64,000 nucleotides of DNA from Dichetophora obliterata (taxonomy: Eukaryota; Arthropoda; Insecta; Diptera; Sciomyzidae): contig OY986439.1 of NCBI GenBank assembly GCA_963920525.1, forward strand, positions 44,689,193-44,753,192, given 5' to 3'. Both the position numbers and the translations under genes were made by a program. A model generated the notes under the pieces. That model made no database searches. It worked only from the letters and a program-made list of their open reading frames with translations, and was not told the origin of the DNA. Of the stretch, positions 23,139 to 34,719 are shown piece by piece; the stretch's first letter is position 1; each line of letters begins with the position of its first letter.

Positions 23139-23986
23139 CCCAGCAAACCAAAGTTTCCGAATTCGTAACGAATTCGTTACGAATTTTTTGAAATTATTCC
23201 GAGTTCGTAATCCGAATTCGTTCCGATTTCGTAACGACAATCATATGGAGGGGTTGACACGAATTCGTAACGAATTGTCGTAACGAATTCGGAAGAAATT
23301 TTAGTAACGAACTCGTAACAAATTCGTAAAGAATTGGAGTATCGTATTCGTAACGAATTCGTAACAAATTCGTAAAGAATTGACGTATCGATTTCGTAAC
23401 AAATTCGTAAACAATTGAATTATCGTTTTCGTAATGAATTCTTTACAAATTCATTACAATTTCTTAACGAATTGTAGCACCGAATTCGTAACGAAATGAA
23501 GCATCATATTTGCAACGATCTCTTAATGATTTTTGTACTGTATGTAGTTAGGGCTTAAGATGCCCCAGACTATATGTTTCATACAAATGACATGCCAAAA
23601 ATAACAGATCCTTTGCAACTACTATTACGGAACATATGTAAATGTGAATCTGACATGTCGTTTGTATTTGCATCTGTAAAAATTAAAATTAGAACCATAT
23701 TTTGTATCATCTGTTTTAAAGACAAAGTTGTTTAAAATTAAATTATTTTACAAATGGAAAATTATTTAAAATGCCGCTAGGCTCATGGCCACCAATTTTT
23801 TTCAAGTCGAAATATTTAAAACACCTCACAATTTAAATTTGAAAATTTTATTTCGGAACTCTTTCGAATTATTCGGAAATGTTCCGAAATTAGTGTTGCG
23901 AAATAGTTACGAATTCGTTAATAACTCTCGCAATAGTTACGAACTAATCGGAATTCAGACAAATTAGGAAACTTTGGTTTGCAGGG
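23139..23986. mobile_element. TIR element filled with GAATTCGTAACGAATTCGTTAC-like repeats
   Basis: TA|CCCAGCAAACCAAAGTTTCC on the left and GGAAACTTTGGTTTGCAGGG|TA on the right bound 848 bp. The first 350 bp and last 100 bp consist largely of overlapping 'GAATTCGTAACGAATT' words, themselves palindromic. No real coding frame; 23785-23967 is repeat-derived. It is nested in the hAT 22343-25771. Confidence 0.85.
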
Positions 23987-26272
23987 TAAGTAACGTTATT
24001 CTATTCAATGAGTCGTTTTATAGCTTACCTTGAACGCACCATACAGTGTGTCAAACATGCAGATACAAGACGATAAATTAAAAACGTTTTTACAATATAA
24101 AGGTTATTTGAATTAAAAGTAAATTTTACTTCGACGTTTTTAATGTTAATTCAATAGGGAAAACTTAACACAAAATGTTCATGCTCTTCATTATATATCT
24201 ATTACTTCGAAACACTTTGAAGGTTTATATATGTATATAAAAACTGAGAGTGTAGCTACCTATGTTGTTTATAATAGATGAAATATAATTATCTATAACA
24301 ACTCCTAAATATTGGTATTAACATTGCTTTAAATTTTATTTAGTTTATTAGAACTACTCCACACAATAAATATATGCGATTATTTAAAAACCCATTCCAC
24401 TGTAATCAGCTATGAGTCATAACTCACGAGTTGTAACCCAATAGGAAATGGAAGCATGTTCCCAAAACATACAATATCGAAATCCATGCATTGGAAGGGG
24501 TCCAAGATGAAACAAAAATGAATGTCTATATTCTTAGGCTCAATACAAAAGTATATTAAAGTGCAGTTTAGTTTCGTGAAAAAAAGTTGTTCATGTCGTA
24601 TAATTTAAATAAAATTGATATAATCACAAATATTTTTAAGAAAATTTATAAAAAATACATGATTGGATTCGCTACACGCCACATTTTGTTCAGATTTATT
24701 TTTACACAATCATATTCTAAGTTCAATTCTACTGAGTATTTGTGTATGTAGTTTTCCACTTTTATTAAGGCAAATAGCTGTAAAACATCAATGAATATTG
24801 GCGCTAAAAAATTGGAACACATAAATTTTAAAAATCAATTAAAAGAGTTTTGACGGCATTGAGAGGTCAGACGGAGTGCGATGGACTCTCAAGATGTAAT
24901 TCTTTGAGAATTTTAACGAATGGTTCCTGTAATTTTAACTTTTTTGTTTTTCGTCACATTGTGATATTAGAGTACTGTCCAAAAACCAAAACTGGATCAA
25001 CAAAGTTTAATTTTTTCTTGCTTTCTTAAGTTTTAGTAACATGAAAGTTATACGACCGTTACATGCGCCACTAAGGAAATGCCCATATCGCATACATATT
25101 TAGTTTGGTTCCCAAGCCTAAAAGTTTGGCGGTTTTATCTTTACATTTGGGCAAATCAAGTCTTATAACAAAAACACCGCTTCAATACAATACAATATAA
25201 TATTGCTAATTCGCTTAGATATATGCTGAATATCCACGCTGTTTTATTTTCTACTGTGTGTTTCCATTGATGAGTGAAAGCACTCACATACATTGAAATC
25301 AGTGTTGTGACTGTAACACTGATAGAAATATTATAGTAAAGTAATATAAAATAATATGTAAGGCAATATTATTTCTTTGTCCCTAAAACCGTAAAATAAA
25401 TGATTACTTTCAGCGGGAAGTAATAACATCCAGTAATGTTATTACTTTTTGGCTAATAAAGTAAAGTACAAAGTAACTAATTAACTATAGTGTTTTTATC
25501 TTTGTTACAATTTTATTCAAAAGATAATAGTTATAAGTAACTAATTACTTTCATATTAAAGAAATATGCAATATAATATTATCATATTTATAATTTATCA
25601 CATCGGTAAAATGTAATAAGTAACGATTAATTTATAGAACTGAAAAACTCAAATTAATCGAAAACCATCGAGTTACTCAAAAAATCGAGTTTTCGATACG
25701 AGTTTCGATTCGAGTTACTCTACTCGAACTGTGCCAAGTTACTCGAAGATCGAGCTACTCGCACAGGCCTAATCTATAGCAATCTATCAGTAGTAATATA
25801 TCTGGTTTGCTTATTTTAATTTATTTTAATTATTCCCCTCAGAGAATGCTTATGGTTTGGTTTTACAAATTAAAAAAAATCAATACAAAATACTATAAAG
25901 TTATATCTTTTTTGTAAATATGGCTTTAAATAAAAAAAGAAATACTTATAAAAGTCAACACTTTTAGTAAAAAAATCAAAAATTTTATTTTGAACCTGAA
26001 TATCTCACAGACTAAACATGGCAAAAAAAGAAAAAATACCCCACTTAAAAGCCTGTTTAATTTTCTATAAGATGGTTTTATTATTGCTCTTTGTTAAGTT
26101 TTTTGGATTCCAGAGCATAAAAACAGTCGTCAAAGTCGTAAAAACACAAAGTCCGAAATCACAAAAAAACAGAGGCCAACTAAAAATAAATTCAGTTTCA
26201 TAACGAGGCAATAAAGCTAAAAGAGTATAAGCTATCAAAGTTCGTGTGGCATAACCACTGTTGGCCAGTGTA

Positions 26273-27250
26273 ATTATCTACTTTTACATAATTGTTTTGA
26301 AAAATCACACGCACACTTAGAATTGAGTAAACACCGTGGTTCGTTTGTTTGTTTGTTTGGTTGTTGCTGATTGTTAAATGAACACATATAAGCTGTTTGA
26401 TTGTTTGAGTTTTATGCATGATATCTGTAACCAAAATGCACATAACTTAAATTAATCACACATTCGAAATATAAACACATTTTATGCACAAACAAAGGCA
26501 CAGAAGCCGCCAAAAATGCAGTATATTAACACACACGCACAGCAAATTATCATAAATTAAACCATAAGTAAATGGATTGCATTACACCAGAAAGCAATCA
26601 CTGATATTTTAACTGCTCCTTAACTTCTATGAATGAAGCATCACTTTAGTGTTTAAGCAGACAAAGATGATTCCATCATTACAATATGTTGAACAATTTT
26701 CTCGATGTTATTTTTTGAAAAAAAAAAACAACATTAATTACCAAAAGACCAAATTGGATTTATTTCCTTTTCAAGTGGAAAGATATGAGCATATGCTGCA
26801 TCCTATTTTGAAGACAGAATGTAGATAAAAGGATATATCTGAAAGTTATTAATATAATGTATTTAAGAAAGTTGCCTTGTGATTGTGTACAGTGCAATTT
26901 TTTATGATTTCTCTCCTTGGTTTAAATTTCCTTTTCAAATGGAAATAAGGCCAATTTCCTATTGATGGCTGAGAACTACTAATAAGAAAAAGTGTGAAAA
27001 TAACACACATATAAATTTGCTGCAACATATAAATGTGCTCATGTCTACTCATATAATGTATACTCATATAAATGTGCTGCAACATATAAATTTTTATGTA
27101 GGCAACATTTATATGCAACATTTATATGTCGGCTGCTTGAAATCGTTATTGAAATTATGTTAAACCACGATATAATTTCTTCATTTTACACCTGTAATTT
27201 AATGTTTGGTTTACGATATTTTCTTAAAACAAAAATAACGCTACAAGTAA
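26273..27250. other. AT/CA-rich stretch, no gene
   Basis: Probably intergenic host sequence. A local cluster of 'CATATAAATGTGCTGCAACATATAAAT' words (27000-27130) is a short imperfect repeat that produces the minus-strand frame 26849-27121; no protein features were seen. Confidence 0.35.
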
Positions 27251-28076
27251 TTCCCAGTAAAAAAACATGCGATCGCTTCTATGAGGAGCAAGAACAGAGC
27301 GCTCTTTTGCTGTTTATTTTATCAAAATGTGAGCAGTTGTGCTCTTGTGCTCCTTTACTGTTTTAAAAAATCAATAGGCGAGCAATCAATGAAAAGTGAG
27401 GCATGTGCTTTGTAAGAAACTCGATAATTATTTGCTGTGAAAAATCGGCCATTGTAGTCTAGTGGAGAGTGCGCTAGACTAACAATCCAGAGGTCCCTAG
27501 TTCGACTCCGGGTACGGGCATGGTTCTTTTCACTTTCTTTGTTCTTTCTTACATTTAAGAATTATGGAAAACTAAAATCCACAACTAAACTGTGGGAAAA
27601 TGTGGAATTATTAAAGGACAGGAACAACTAAGGGCTGAAAATGCTTGCCGAGGTTAAGGCATAACACACACTAGCCTCGGTTAAAAGCGATTGAAAGCAT
27701 TGTCTTTCACGTCTGTTTCGTCTAATCAATAATTCACGTATGGTTCCAATCAATTCTTCTAGCTAATCTATCCCTTTCCTTTCATGTCAAAGACCAAACC
27801 TTGTTTGTATAAGGCGCATGTTGGTTCTTTGATCTTTAAAAAAGAAACACAAAAAAACATATTTTAAATGTTCCTTTGCTGATCCATTTGGATCAGTTAT
27901 TGATCGCTCCTTTTGAGCTCCTCTGGGATGTTAAAGGGAGCGCTACCATTCCTAGGACATGCAATGTTAAAAGAGAACACAAAATACACCTAGCTTGGAT
28001 CAATAAGGAGCACTCCACTGCTCCTCAGGGAGCACTCCCAGATCGCTCATAGAATGATCCACTTTTCTGCTGGGTT
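27251..28076. mobile_element. TIR element containing a SINE
   Basis: Left end TTCCCAGTAAAAAAACATGC followed by GATCGCTTCTATGAG; right end CTCATAGAATGATCC then ACTTTTCTGCTGGGTT. The two are imperfect inverses over about 40 bp. The internal part 27870-28050 has further palindromic words around GATCC and GAGCGCTCC. The SINE 27447-27628 is inserted in the left third. No coding frame. Confidence 0.55.
27447..27628 (+). mobile_element. tRNA-derived SINE, copy 1
   Basis: The head (27448-27520, 73 nt) has the form of a tRNA gene. The A box is TAGTCTAGTGG (27455-27465), the B box AGTTCGACTCC (27499-27509), and a 7-nt anticodon-type loop CTAACAA would read AAC. The acceptor arms match at only about 5 of 7 positions. 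After the head come about 105 bp ('TTCACTTTCTTTGTTCTTTC', then 'TACATTTAAGAA', to 'AAAGGACAGGAACAAC') that recur at 36145-36323. A tRNA-like head with an identical kind of body at two loci defines a SINE; transcription would be by RNA polymerase III from the internal boxes, and mobilisation would need a LINE partner. The parent tRNA cannot be named safely. Confidence 0.85.
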
Positions 28077-28537
28077 ATAACTATCGGTTATTTCTGCAGT
28101 GAGCGAAATATGTTGCCATGTTGCCATGTTGCCATCATATAACGACTCAAGGCCTGGCTTAGGGTAATTTATTCACATGCCAGTTTCTTTTAAAAATTAG
28201 GCTTGTAAAAGCTTTCATCTTATCCTTTGTTAAATCCTTTTGACAAGCTTTAAAAATAAATTTTAAAGTCAGATTAAAAAAACCTCGTTAAATTTTATGT
28301 AAACTTTGATGCTTATAGAAATAGAAATATACAAGCAAAGTAAAAGCCATTTTGAACGTTCAGTAATAAATATGAAGACATACAAAATACATTGTTTAAA
28401 AATAAATGGATTTAGCAAAAAAAATTTTTTGGTTTTCGTTACCATTTTCATTTTTCTACAAATTTTCCTATTGAAGCATATTGTTGCTAAAGCTTACTTT
28501 TTTATTAGTTTAACAAGATATCGTACACAGGAGACAA
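28077..28537. other. AT-rich stretch, no feature recognised
   Basis: Overlapping opposite-strand frames near 28269-28554 have no domain. A triple 'TTGCCATG' repeat is at about 28112-28132. Confidence 0.35.
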
Positions 28538-28539
28538 TA

Positions 28540-28794
28540 AGGGTTCTCATCTAACCATTTAAACATGTAAACATGTGTAGCATTTAAACTTTTGATGAGC
28601 GATAAAGTGTAAATGTCGTCAAAAGACAACCCTCATTCACACACGTAGATTTACATGCTAGTTTACACTACAAAATAGGCTCAGAAATGATGTAAACTCA
28701 CGCCCATACAAATTTTGACAGATAGTTTACGCGCATGTAAGTTCACAAGGTTTACAATGTTTACGGGCCAGCTACATGCTTAGATGAGAACCCT
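28540..28794. mobile_element. 255-bp MITE
   Basis: TA|AGGGTTCTCATCTAA on the left and TTAGATGAGAACCCT|TA on the right. Subterminal words such as 'TTTAAACATGTAAAC' and 'GTTTACGGGCC' are also partly inverted. Non-coding. Confidence 0.8.
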
Positions 28795-29121
28795 TAATAT
28801 CTTTCCATATGGTATTAACGGAGGTAACACTTTTGTTTCTTTAATTTTCACTAAGCCAAATTTTCGAAAAAAATATGCATTTTCAGTGATTTCTTAAAAA
28901 TATTAGCAATGAACATTATTTAAAGTCAAAATTTTTTCTTATTACTTGAACATTAGTTTCATACACGAAAATACAAAACATCTAAAATTACTTGTACAAA
29001 TAATATGACAAATGTTAGAATTTGGCTGAAAATTTTTTGATAATTTTTTTTAAAATTTTTGTCCAACTTTCAAAGCATCAAAAAATTAGGTTTTGGCCGT
29101 CTTTTTGATGTTTGGATCCAA

Positions 29122-31909
29122 TATGGGATGTCAATTTTTGGGATTTTCGGCTTCTGTAAATACAATCCCGGGTTCCCGGGATCGTCCCAAAACTCAAGTA
29201 GTTTTATTTTGTTAGATTTGTTTTGCCAAAAAATGCAACACATTTACTTCTATTCTATTCTATTACAGTACTAGGGAGTCCAATCCCGGAAGCTTTTCTC
29301 GATCCCGGGATTATCGGGATTGAAAATCTCAATCCCTTAAAAAATCCCGTGGTATTGATATCACACTTTACGCAGCAGTTTTTATATTTTTTGTTGTTTT
29401 GCATGAAATCTCTAGAAACCAAGAGTGTGGTAATTTTAAGTAGCCCAATGATATGCTTAACGAACGTGGTTTTTAAAGTTCCATTAGAAACTGATCGGTT
29501 GCCAGTTATTTTCTAATTGCAAAAATGGAAGAAGCTCAAAAAGCAAGTTAAACTTTTTTATGCCATATATTAATAAAATATATCAAATTGGATAGTTAAT
29601 TTATTTGCATGGTAACAAAAAGCTATAGTGGGAGGTTCCTAACCACAAATTCTACTTTGAAGGGTGCTCAGAATTGTGATTTTCAACTATGGCAAAAAAA
29701 AACACAATACAACTATACCACACAGTTGTGAATACCCTTATTGTTAATGAATACAAAACTTAAATTATATTTATGACTAGCAAATTGTATTAATATAACC
29801 CTTTCAGTGGATTTGCCCAATATATTGGACACATCAGAAAGTCATTTTTATATGTATTTATTTTGCAAAACTTTTGTTTAAATCAAATTCTTTGGTGCTA
29901 TGACATAAAAATCAGTTGGATTTTCGGTTTTGTGCCGAAGAAAAGCAAACAAAAATTTTCGGCCTATTTTGTAAGAAAAAAATGAACCGGACAAAAAGAA
30001 AATTTATGTTTTTTTATATTTTTTGGCTTTAATGATAAGAATAATAAAATAGGGTTTAAGAAACAAAGATCTAAAAGGTTGAAAAACCTTTAAGGGAATA
30101 AAAAAAAGAATTTGTGCCGACAAGGAGCAAAATAATTTTTTTCTTTGTAAAAGCTTGCAAAACGTACGTAGCGCAGGTTAAAATCAAAGTTATGTTTTTT
30201 CATTATTTAAGGACCTAATTGATAAAAATATTACCTAAAAAAATTATTTTGTTCTTAGTTTTGCCTAGCTATTGAAAGGGTTAAAGAACAAAATATATAA
30301 AAAAATAAAATACAGACCAGTTTAAGTTATTACTATATAAATGTTACACTTTTTTTTACACCGTTTTCATGATTTTTTGTGTTTAAGGCATATTAATTTT
30401 GGAAAAGACTTCTCAAAATTAAATTTTTTGTTTAAATTTTTTTTCAACTAATCATTAATCTGATCAATGTGTTTTATTTTTTATTGGAGAATTTTATTCG
30501 GATGTTATTTCAAATATAATCCGCTGATGAGAAGCACCGTTCTGATTCTATGCTAGTTGTAGAAATAGTTGTACGATAATCGTAAGCAATTTGTATGTTT
30601 CGATCACGATTGCCTTCACCACAAAAAAAATTATATCCTAAGTCAGAATATCTGACAATTTTTAAATACATAGCTTACTTCCCGATGTTGCAATTCTTCT
30701 AAAACTTTGCAAAGTCTTTGCTCCAGTCATTCGCACTCATCGTCCTAACAATCTTTTTCAGCCTCAATAAAAGGTTTTTCTAATTCTATATTCATATCAA
30801 CTTAAAATGAAATGTTTGCATTTACATGAATATTTGTAATAGAAATTTTTTATTTAAAAATTCCCGGATCCTGAAAGACAATCCCGAGATTTAAGGAGGC
30901 TTAAATCATTCGGGATCCCGGGATTGACTTCCCTATACAGTACATATTCTGTATCAAATTGATATAACAAAGAAGTACAATTTGTACCAATTCAACAACA
31001 AAAAAAACCATAACATAAAATTTGAATGTTCAATTATCCTTCAATAAATCAATACTTATAATACAGATTCTAAAGGGCTTAAAACCTTAAGCAGAGCAAC
31101 TTTAAACACGTTTTTCTCGAAACATAGTTTTTCAAAACTTTCTACACTACTGCTAACAAACTCATCGAGCAATTAAAATTTTTCTTTTTTCTGTTTGTAT
31201 TGTAATTCCACACATCTTTTACCAATGTGCGTCTTTTTAAAAATTGTTTAGGTTTTACACGCAACAATATGGTCAAAAATAATGTCAATTTTTTCCACTT
31301 TTTTCCACGCTTCGTATTTTCTTAATTTTTCATTTTGGTAAAAGTTGTGCATTCAAGAGTCATTTTTCGAAAGCATTTTATTTTCAGGTGATCTTGAGAC
31401 GCTGATGATGTAAAATTAACATGCAAATTAAATATTTTGTGTATGCAATAAAATTTTTTAATTAAACATTTTCTAAAATATGCCTTAAATTTAAACGCTT
31501 TGGCCTAAAACCTCCCTTTAATTATATGCTATAGTACATTTAAATTAAAATAAAAAAGTCAATACATTTAAGTACAAAATAAATACAACACCCTCTCTAT
31601 TAAGAGCTCAGCAAAATTATTCCTTCTTTTGATCAAATTACGATCTTTAAGAAATTAAAGCATTGAAGGTGTGATGACCTTAATTTATTGCATATAAAAC
31701 CTGCAGAGTGAAGCACCGCTTCGCCTCAACGCTTGTTAGTTCGATCGTTGATCGTTGAAAGGGGGATATTTGTGATGGTAGTTTGAACAATTTTATTAGC
31801 TATTAAAAAAAAATTGTTTTCAACAATCCCGGGATTCGAATCGAATAATTCCAGGATATTCGGGTCTTAAAAAAAATCGGGACCCCGAGATCGCGGGAAT
31901 GACATCCCT
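29122..31909. mobile_element. Outer hAT element, 8-bp target duplication, split by a second hAT
   Basis: The left end contains GGGATGTCA followed by a worn CCCGGG region; the right end is CGGGAATGACATCCCT. The flanking 8-mers GGATCCAA (29114-29121) and GGATCCAA (31910-31917) are identical. Apart from the insert at 29272-30935, only about 1.1 kb of own sequence remains, with no transposase. Ends and interior share the 'CCCGGGATT' wording of the inner element, so the two are related. Confidence 0.75.
29272..30935. mobile_element. Inner hAT element, perfect 8-bp target duplication
   Basis: TAGGGAGTCCAATCCCGG at the left and CCCGGGATTGACTTCCCTA at the right. TACAGTAC is repeated exactly at 29264-29271 and 30936-30943. 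It is 1,664 bp long with no intact frame; the first 250 bp give the open frame 29223-29516, which shows no domain. It is a non-autonomous member of the hAT superfamily. Confidence 0.9.
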
Positions 31910-31917
31910 GGATCCAA

Positions 31918-32900
31918 TGTACGCACAGTTGTTTATCAAATACATGATGAATTTTATTATTAGCGTACTATAAGTGGGGATCTCTTTTGACCCCCTGTTT
32001 AGTTATGGGCTAATTTTGTGTTTTGCAGAGGTTGTTGCTCCAAAAATTCTCTTGCAACAAAACTTTTTCAAGTAAAGCTTTCTGCAAAGGCGTTTTAGAT
32101 AATAGAACAAAGAAAGTTTTCTTTGACTAATAATACCACTCTATATTTTTTTCACCATTCTTCATTAAAACATTTTTTATTTGTGCCATTTATTACGGAA
32201 TATTACGTTATCTTACCAGAAAATAAAGCCAAATAATTGGCTTAAACCACTTAGGCAATTTTGAAAAACGTTAATTTTCTTTCGTGTGTTTATACCAAAT
32301 AAGAGACAATAACGATTATAACCTTTTTTCAATAATATTTAGTTTTTAAGCATCTTTGAAAAACTAAGCTACATCCTATTCATTGAAATAATTAAAGAAT
32401 TTTCTAAAGATTTTTTTGTTAGTTTAGGACATACAGTAGCGAACGAAATAATAGCTGTACTCATATATTCAGAAATGTTTGGATAAATAATGCTAGTCAA
32501 CAAATTTCGTATCTGGTAAACCCATTATCATTCTTATATGTACTTTCAACGCTGGCCTCAAATATTTGCTCAGTTTCCTCTTATATTGTAAAATTTTCCA
32601 GATACAAAGTGTTTTACGTTTTTGACACGTGTTTAGTATTATTGATCTAGAATCTGCACTACTCACCATAAAATAAAAAATTATATTTTGTAATTTAGAA
32701 AAAATATCAACTTTTTAACCAAAATGTCGACCACTATCGTGTTATATGCGATAGCTGAGTAAAAATTTTGAGATTTTTCAACGAAATATCAACAAATTTT
32801 GTATCTTTTGTTTTAGTGAAGCTGTAATCGTCGAAGTTTATAATGTTTTTTTTTCATGTAAAAATACACTTAATCAACAGTTTTTTTCCAAATTCTAACT
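31918..32900. other. AT-rich stretch, no feature recognised
   Basis: No element ends, coding frames or RNA genes identified between the hAT nest and the foldback element. Confidence 0.4.
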
Positions 32901-34718
32901 TTGATTGTTTGAGTGCGAAGCGTTTCGGTACTTTGTACTTAAAAAAACTTCATTACTCTAATTTTTTGTAAGTTAAGCCTACAAAACTATGTCAAAAGAC
33001 AGAAAAAAATGTCAAAAAGAACAAATGGAACAAATGTAAATAAAAAACAATTTACATAGTACCAAAGCGCTAAGCAGGGGGCTAGAGACGGGTAAAAAAC
33101 ATATTAAATTGGCCACTAAGTTTCGGTCATGTCCGTATGTTTTGATTTTAATATTACTCAAAAATTGAAGAAATAAATTATCTTCAAATTTAAGTATTAC
33201 AATAAATTATTAAAAACTGTCCAACTACTTATAGTTCCTATTATAATTTTAAGAAAACATTTTTTTCTTAAAATATCTACCTAAATATGACCATGCTATA
33301 CAATGTCACGTCTTTAGTCTGACAAAACATTATACAAAACATGCTATACAATGTCATGTCCCCAATCCGACATAACACTATACACCATTAATCATAATAT
33401 AAAATTAAAAACTAACTAAACTGGAAAAATAATAATATAAAAACCTGAAAAAATTATTATATAAAAAGATAAACATCCCATCTAAAATAAGTGAAAACAA
33501 CAAACCTAAAAACCTAAAACTCTTGCCGTGTAGGCATAAAGGCTACCTTTAAACGTTTTTCGACCACAGCCACGTGGTCTCATCAGAAGGCTTTTAAAAA
33601 ATCTAAAAAATCCTAACCGACCTCTAAAATCTGAATGCTATGCATTCGAAGTAAGCTAATCTACTGACAAACTGAAAATAAATTACATACGACACATGTA
33701 TGAAGCACATTCAAACATACACATGTAGAGCATATCATGCAATACATATGCAGCACATTCATGCAACACATTCAAGAAAAAACCTATGGAAAAAATAAAA
33801 AATCCTAACAAAAATTAGTAAAAACCTAATAAAAACCTGTCAAAAATAAATAAAAACCTAATAAAATAATAAAGTTAGTAAAAACCTGAAAACTTATATA
33901 TAAAATGCATTGCTCCAACAAATCCCACCGAAAACGTTCCAAAAAAAACGGAACCGTTCATAGTGGAACCCGCTAGAACAATACGCCTAATAAAGGTGGA
34001 TAATCTGTGTGCGAAAGGCAATAATTTTTAGTGCTAAGGAGCATCGCACTGATTCTCCTTAGCCGCCTTCTAAGTCCCCCAGAAAACCTACAAGAACAAT
34101 TAAAAATGGGTAAACCCCCACTTTCCCTGTATGATTAATTTGCCTCTGTAGAAAAATAATCATTTAATTTTTTCATCCATAGTCACTCACAAGCATGCGG
34201 TGACTAGTGGACTAGAGGAGGATATGTAGTGGCCCACGGTAACTGGTAATTGGGGACATGACATTGTATAGCATGTTTTGTATAATGTTTTGTCAGACTA
34301 AAGACGTGACATTGTATAGCATGGTCATATTTAGGTAGATATTTTAAGAAAAAAATGTTTTCTTAAAATTATAATAGGAACTATAAGTAGTTGGACAGTT
34401 TTTAATAATTTATTGTAATACTTAAATTTGAAGATAATTTATTTCTTCAATTTTTGAGTAATATTAAAATCAAAACATACGGACATGACCGAAACTTAGT
34501 GGCCAATTTAATATGTTTTTTACCCATCTCTAGCCCCCTGCTTAGCGCTTTGGTACTATGTAAATTGTTTTTTATTTACATTTGTTCCATTTTTTCTGTC
34601 TTTTTGACATTTTTTTCTGTCTTTTGACATAGTTTTGTAAGCTTAACTTACAAAAAATTAGAGTAATGAAGTTTTTTTAAGTACAAAGTACCGAAACGCT
34701 TCGCACTCAAACAATCAA
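32901..34718. mobile_element. 1.8-kb foldback element with about 466-bp nearly identical arms
   Basis: The left arm 32901-33366 (TTGATTGTTTGAGTGCGAAG ... CATGTCCCCAAT) and the right arm 34249-34718 (ATTGGGGACATG ... CTTCGCACTCAAACAATCAA) are inverted copies with only a handful of differences and small indels. The core (33367-34248) has no open frame of note. It is rich in 'AAACCTAA(T)AAAAACCT' words at 33780-33890. It ends in a purine-rich AGAGGAGGATA followed by TGTAGTGGCCCACGG. No flanking target duplication was found. The minus-strand frame 34648-34878 crosses the right edge and shows no domain. Confidence 0.85.
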
Positions 34719-34719
34719 G

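Larger units (their letters stand above)
22343..25771. mobile_element. hAT-type transposon, 8-bp target duplication, no intact gene
   Basis: TAGGCCTGTGCGAGTAGCTT at the left and its inverse ending GCTACTCGCACAGGCCTA at 25771. The flanks ATTTATAG (22335-22342) and ATCTATAG (25772-25779) are an 8-bp target duplication with one change, and the ends fit the hAT TAGGN start. The subterminal zones are dense in CGAGT/ACTCG words (22360-22510 and 25660-25760). Within its 3.4 kb I find no transposase frame, so it is a non-autonomous or fully decayed copy. It contains the TIR element 23139-23986 and a GA microsatellite. Confidence 0.85.
21762..26270. mobile_element. Foldback-type element with about 500-bp inverted arms, split by a hAT
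   Basis: Left end CACTGGTCAACA and right end GTTGGCCAGTG; TAA lies outside both ends (21759-21761, 26271-26273). The left arm (21762-22334) and right arm (25780-26270) are inverted, diverged copies. For example 'ATAGCTAATACTG', 'CTCGTTATGAAACTG', 'GTTTAGTCTGTGAGAT' and 'AATAAATTAAAATAAGC' on the left have inverse partners on the right. The hAT at 22343-25771 is inserted where the arms meet, so the original element was mostly arms. The open frame 26018-26203 lies in the right arm and has no domain. Confidence 0.75.

Noticed and set aside
26849..27121. Minus-strand 90-codon protein with MLQHIYM repeats
   Set aside because: It comes from a local CATATAAATGTGCTGCAA-type repeat and shows no domain.
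27448..27520. Functional tRNA gene (anticodon AAC by loop position)
   Set aside because: The acceptor stem mispairs and the same head-plus-body unit recurs at 36145, so it is a SINE head and not a tRNA gene.
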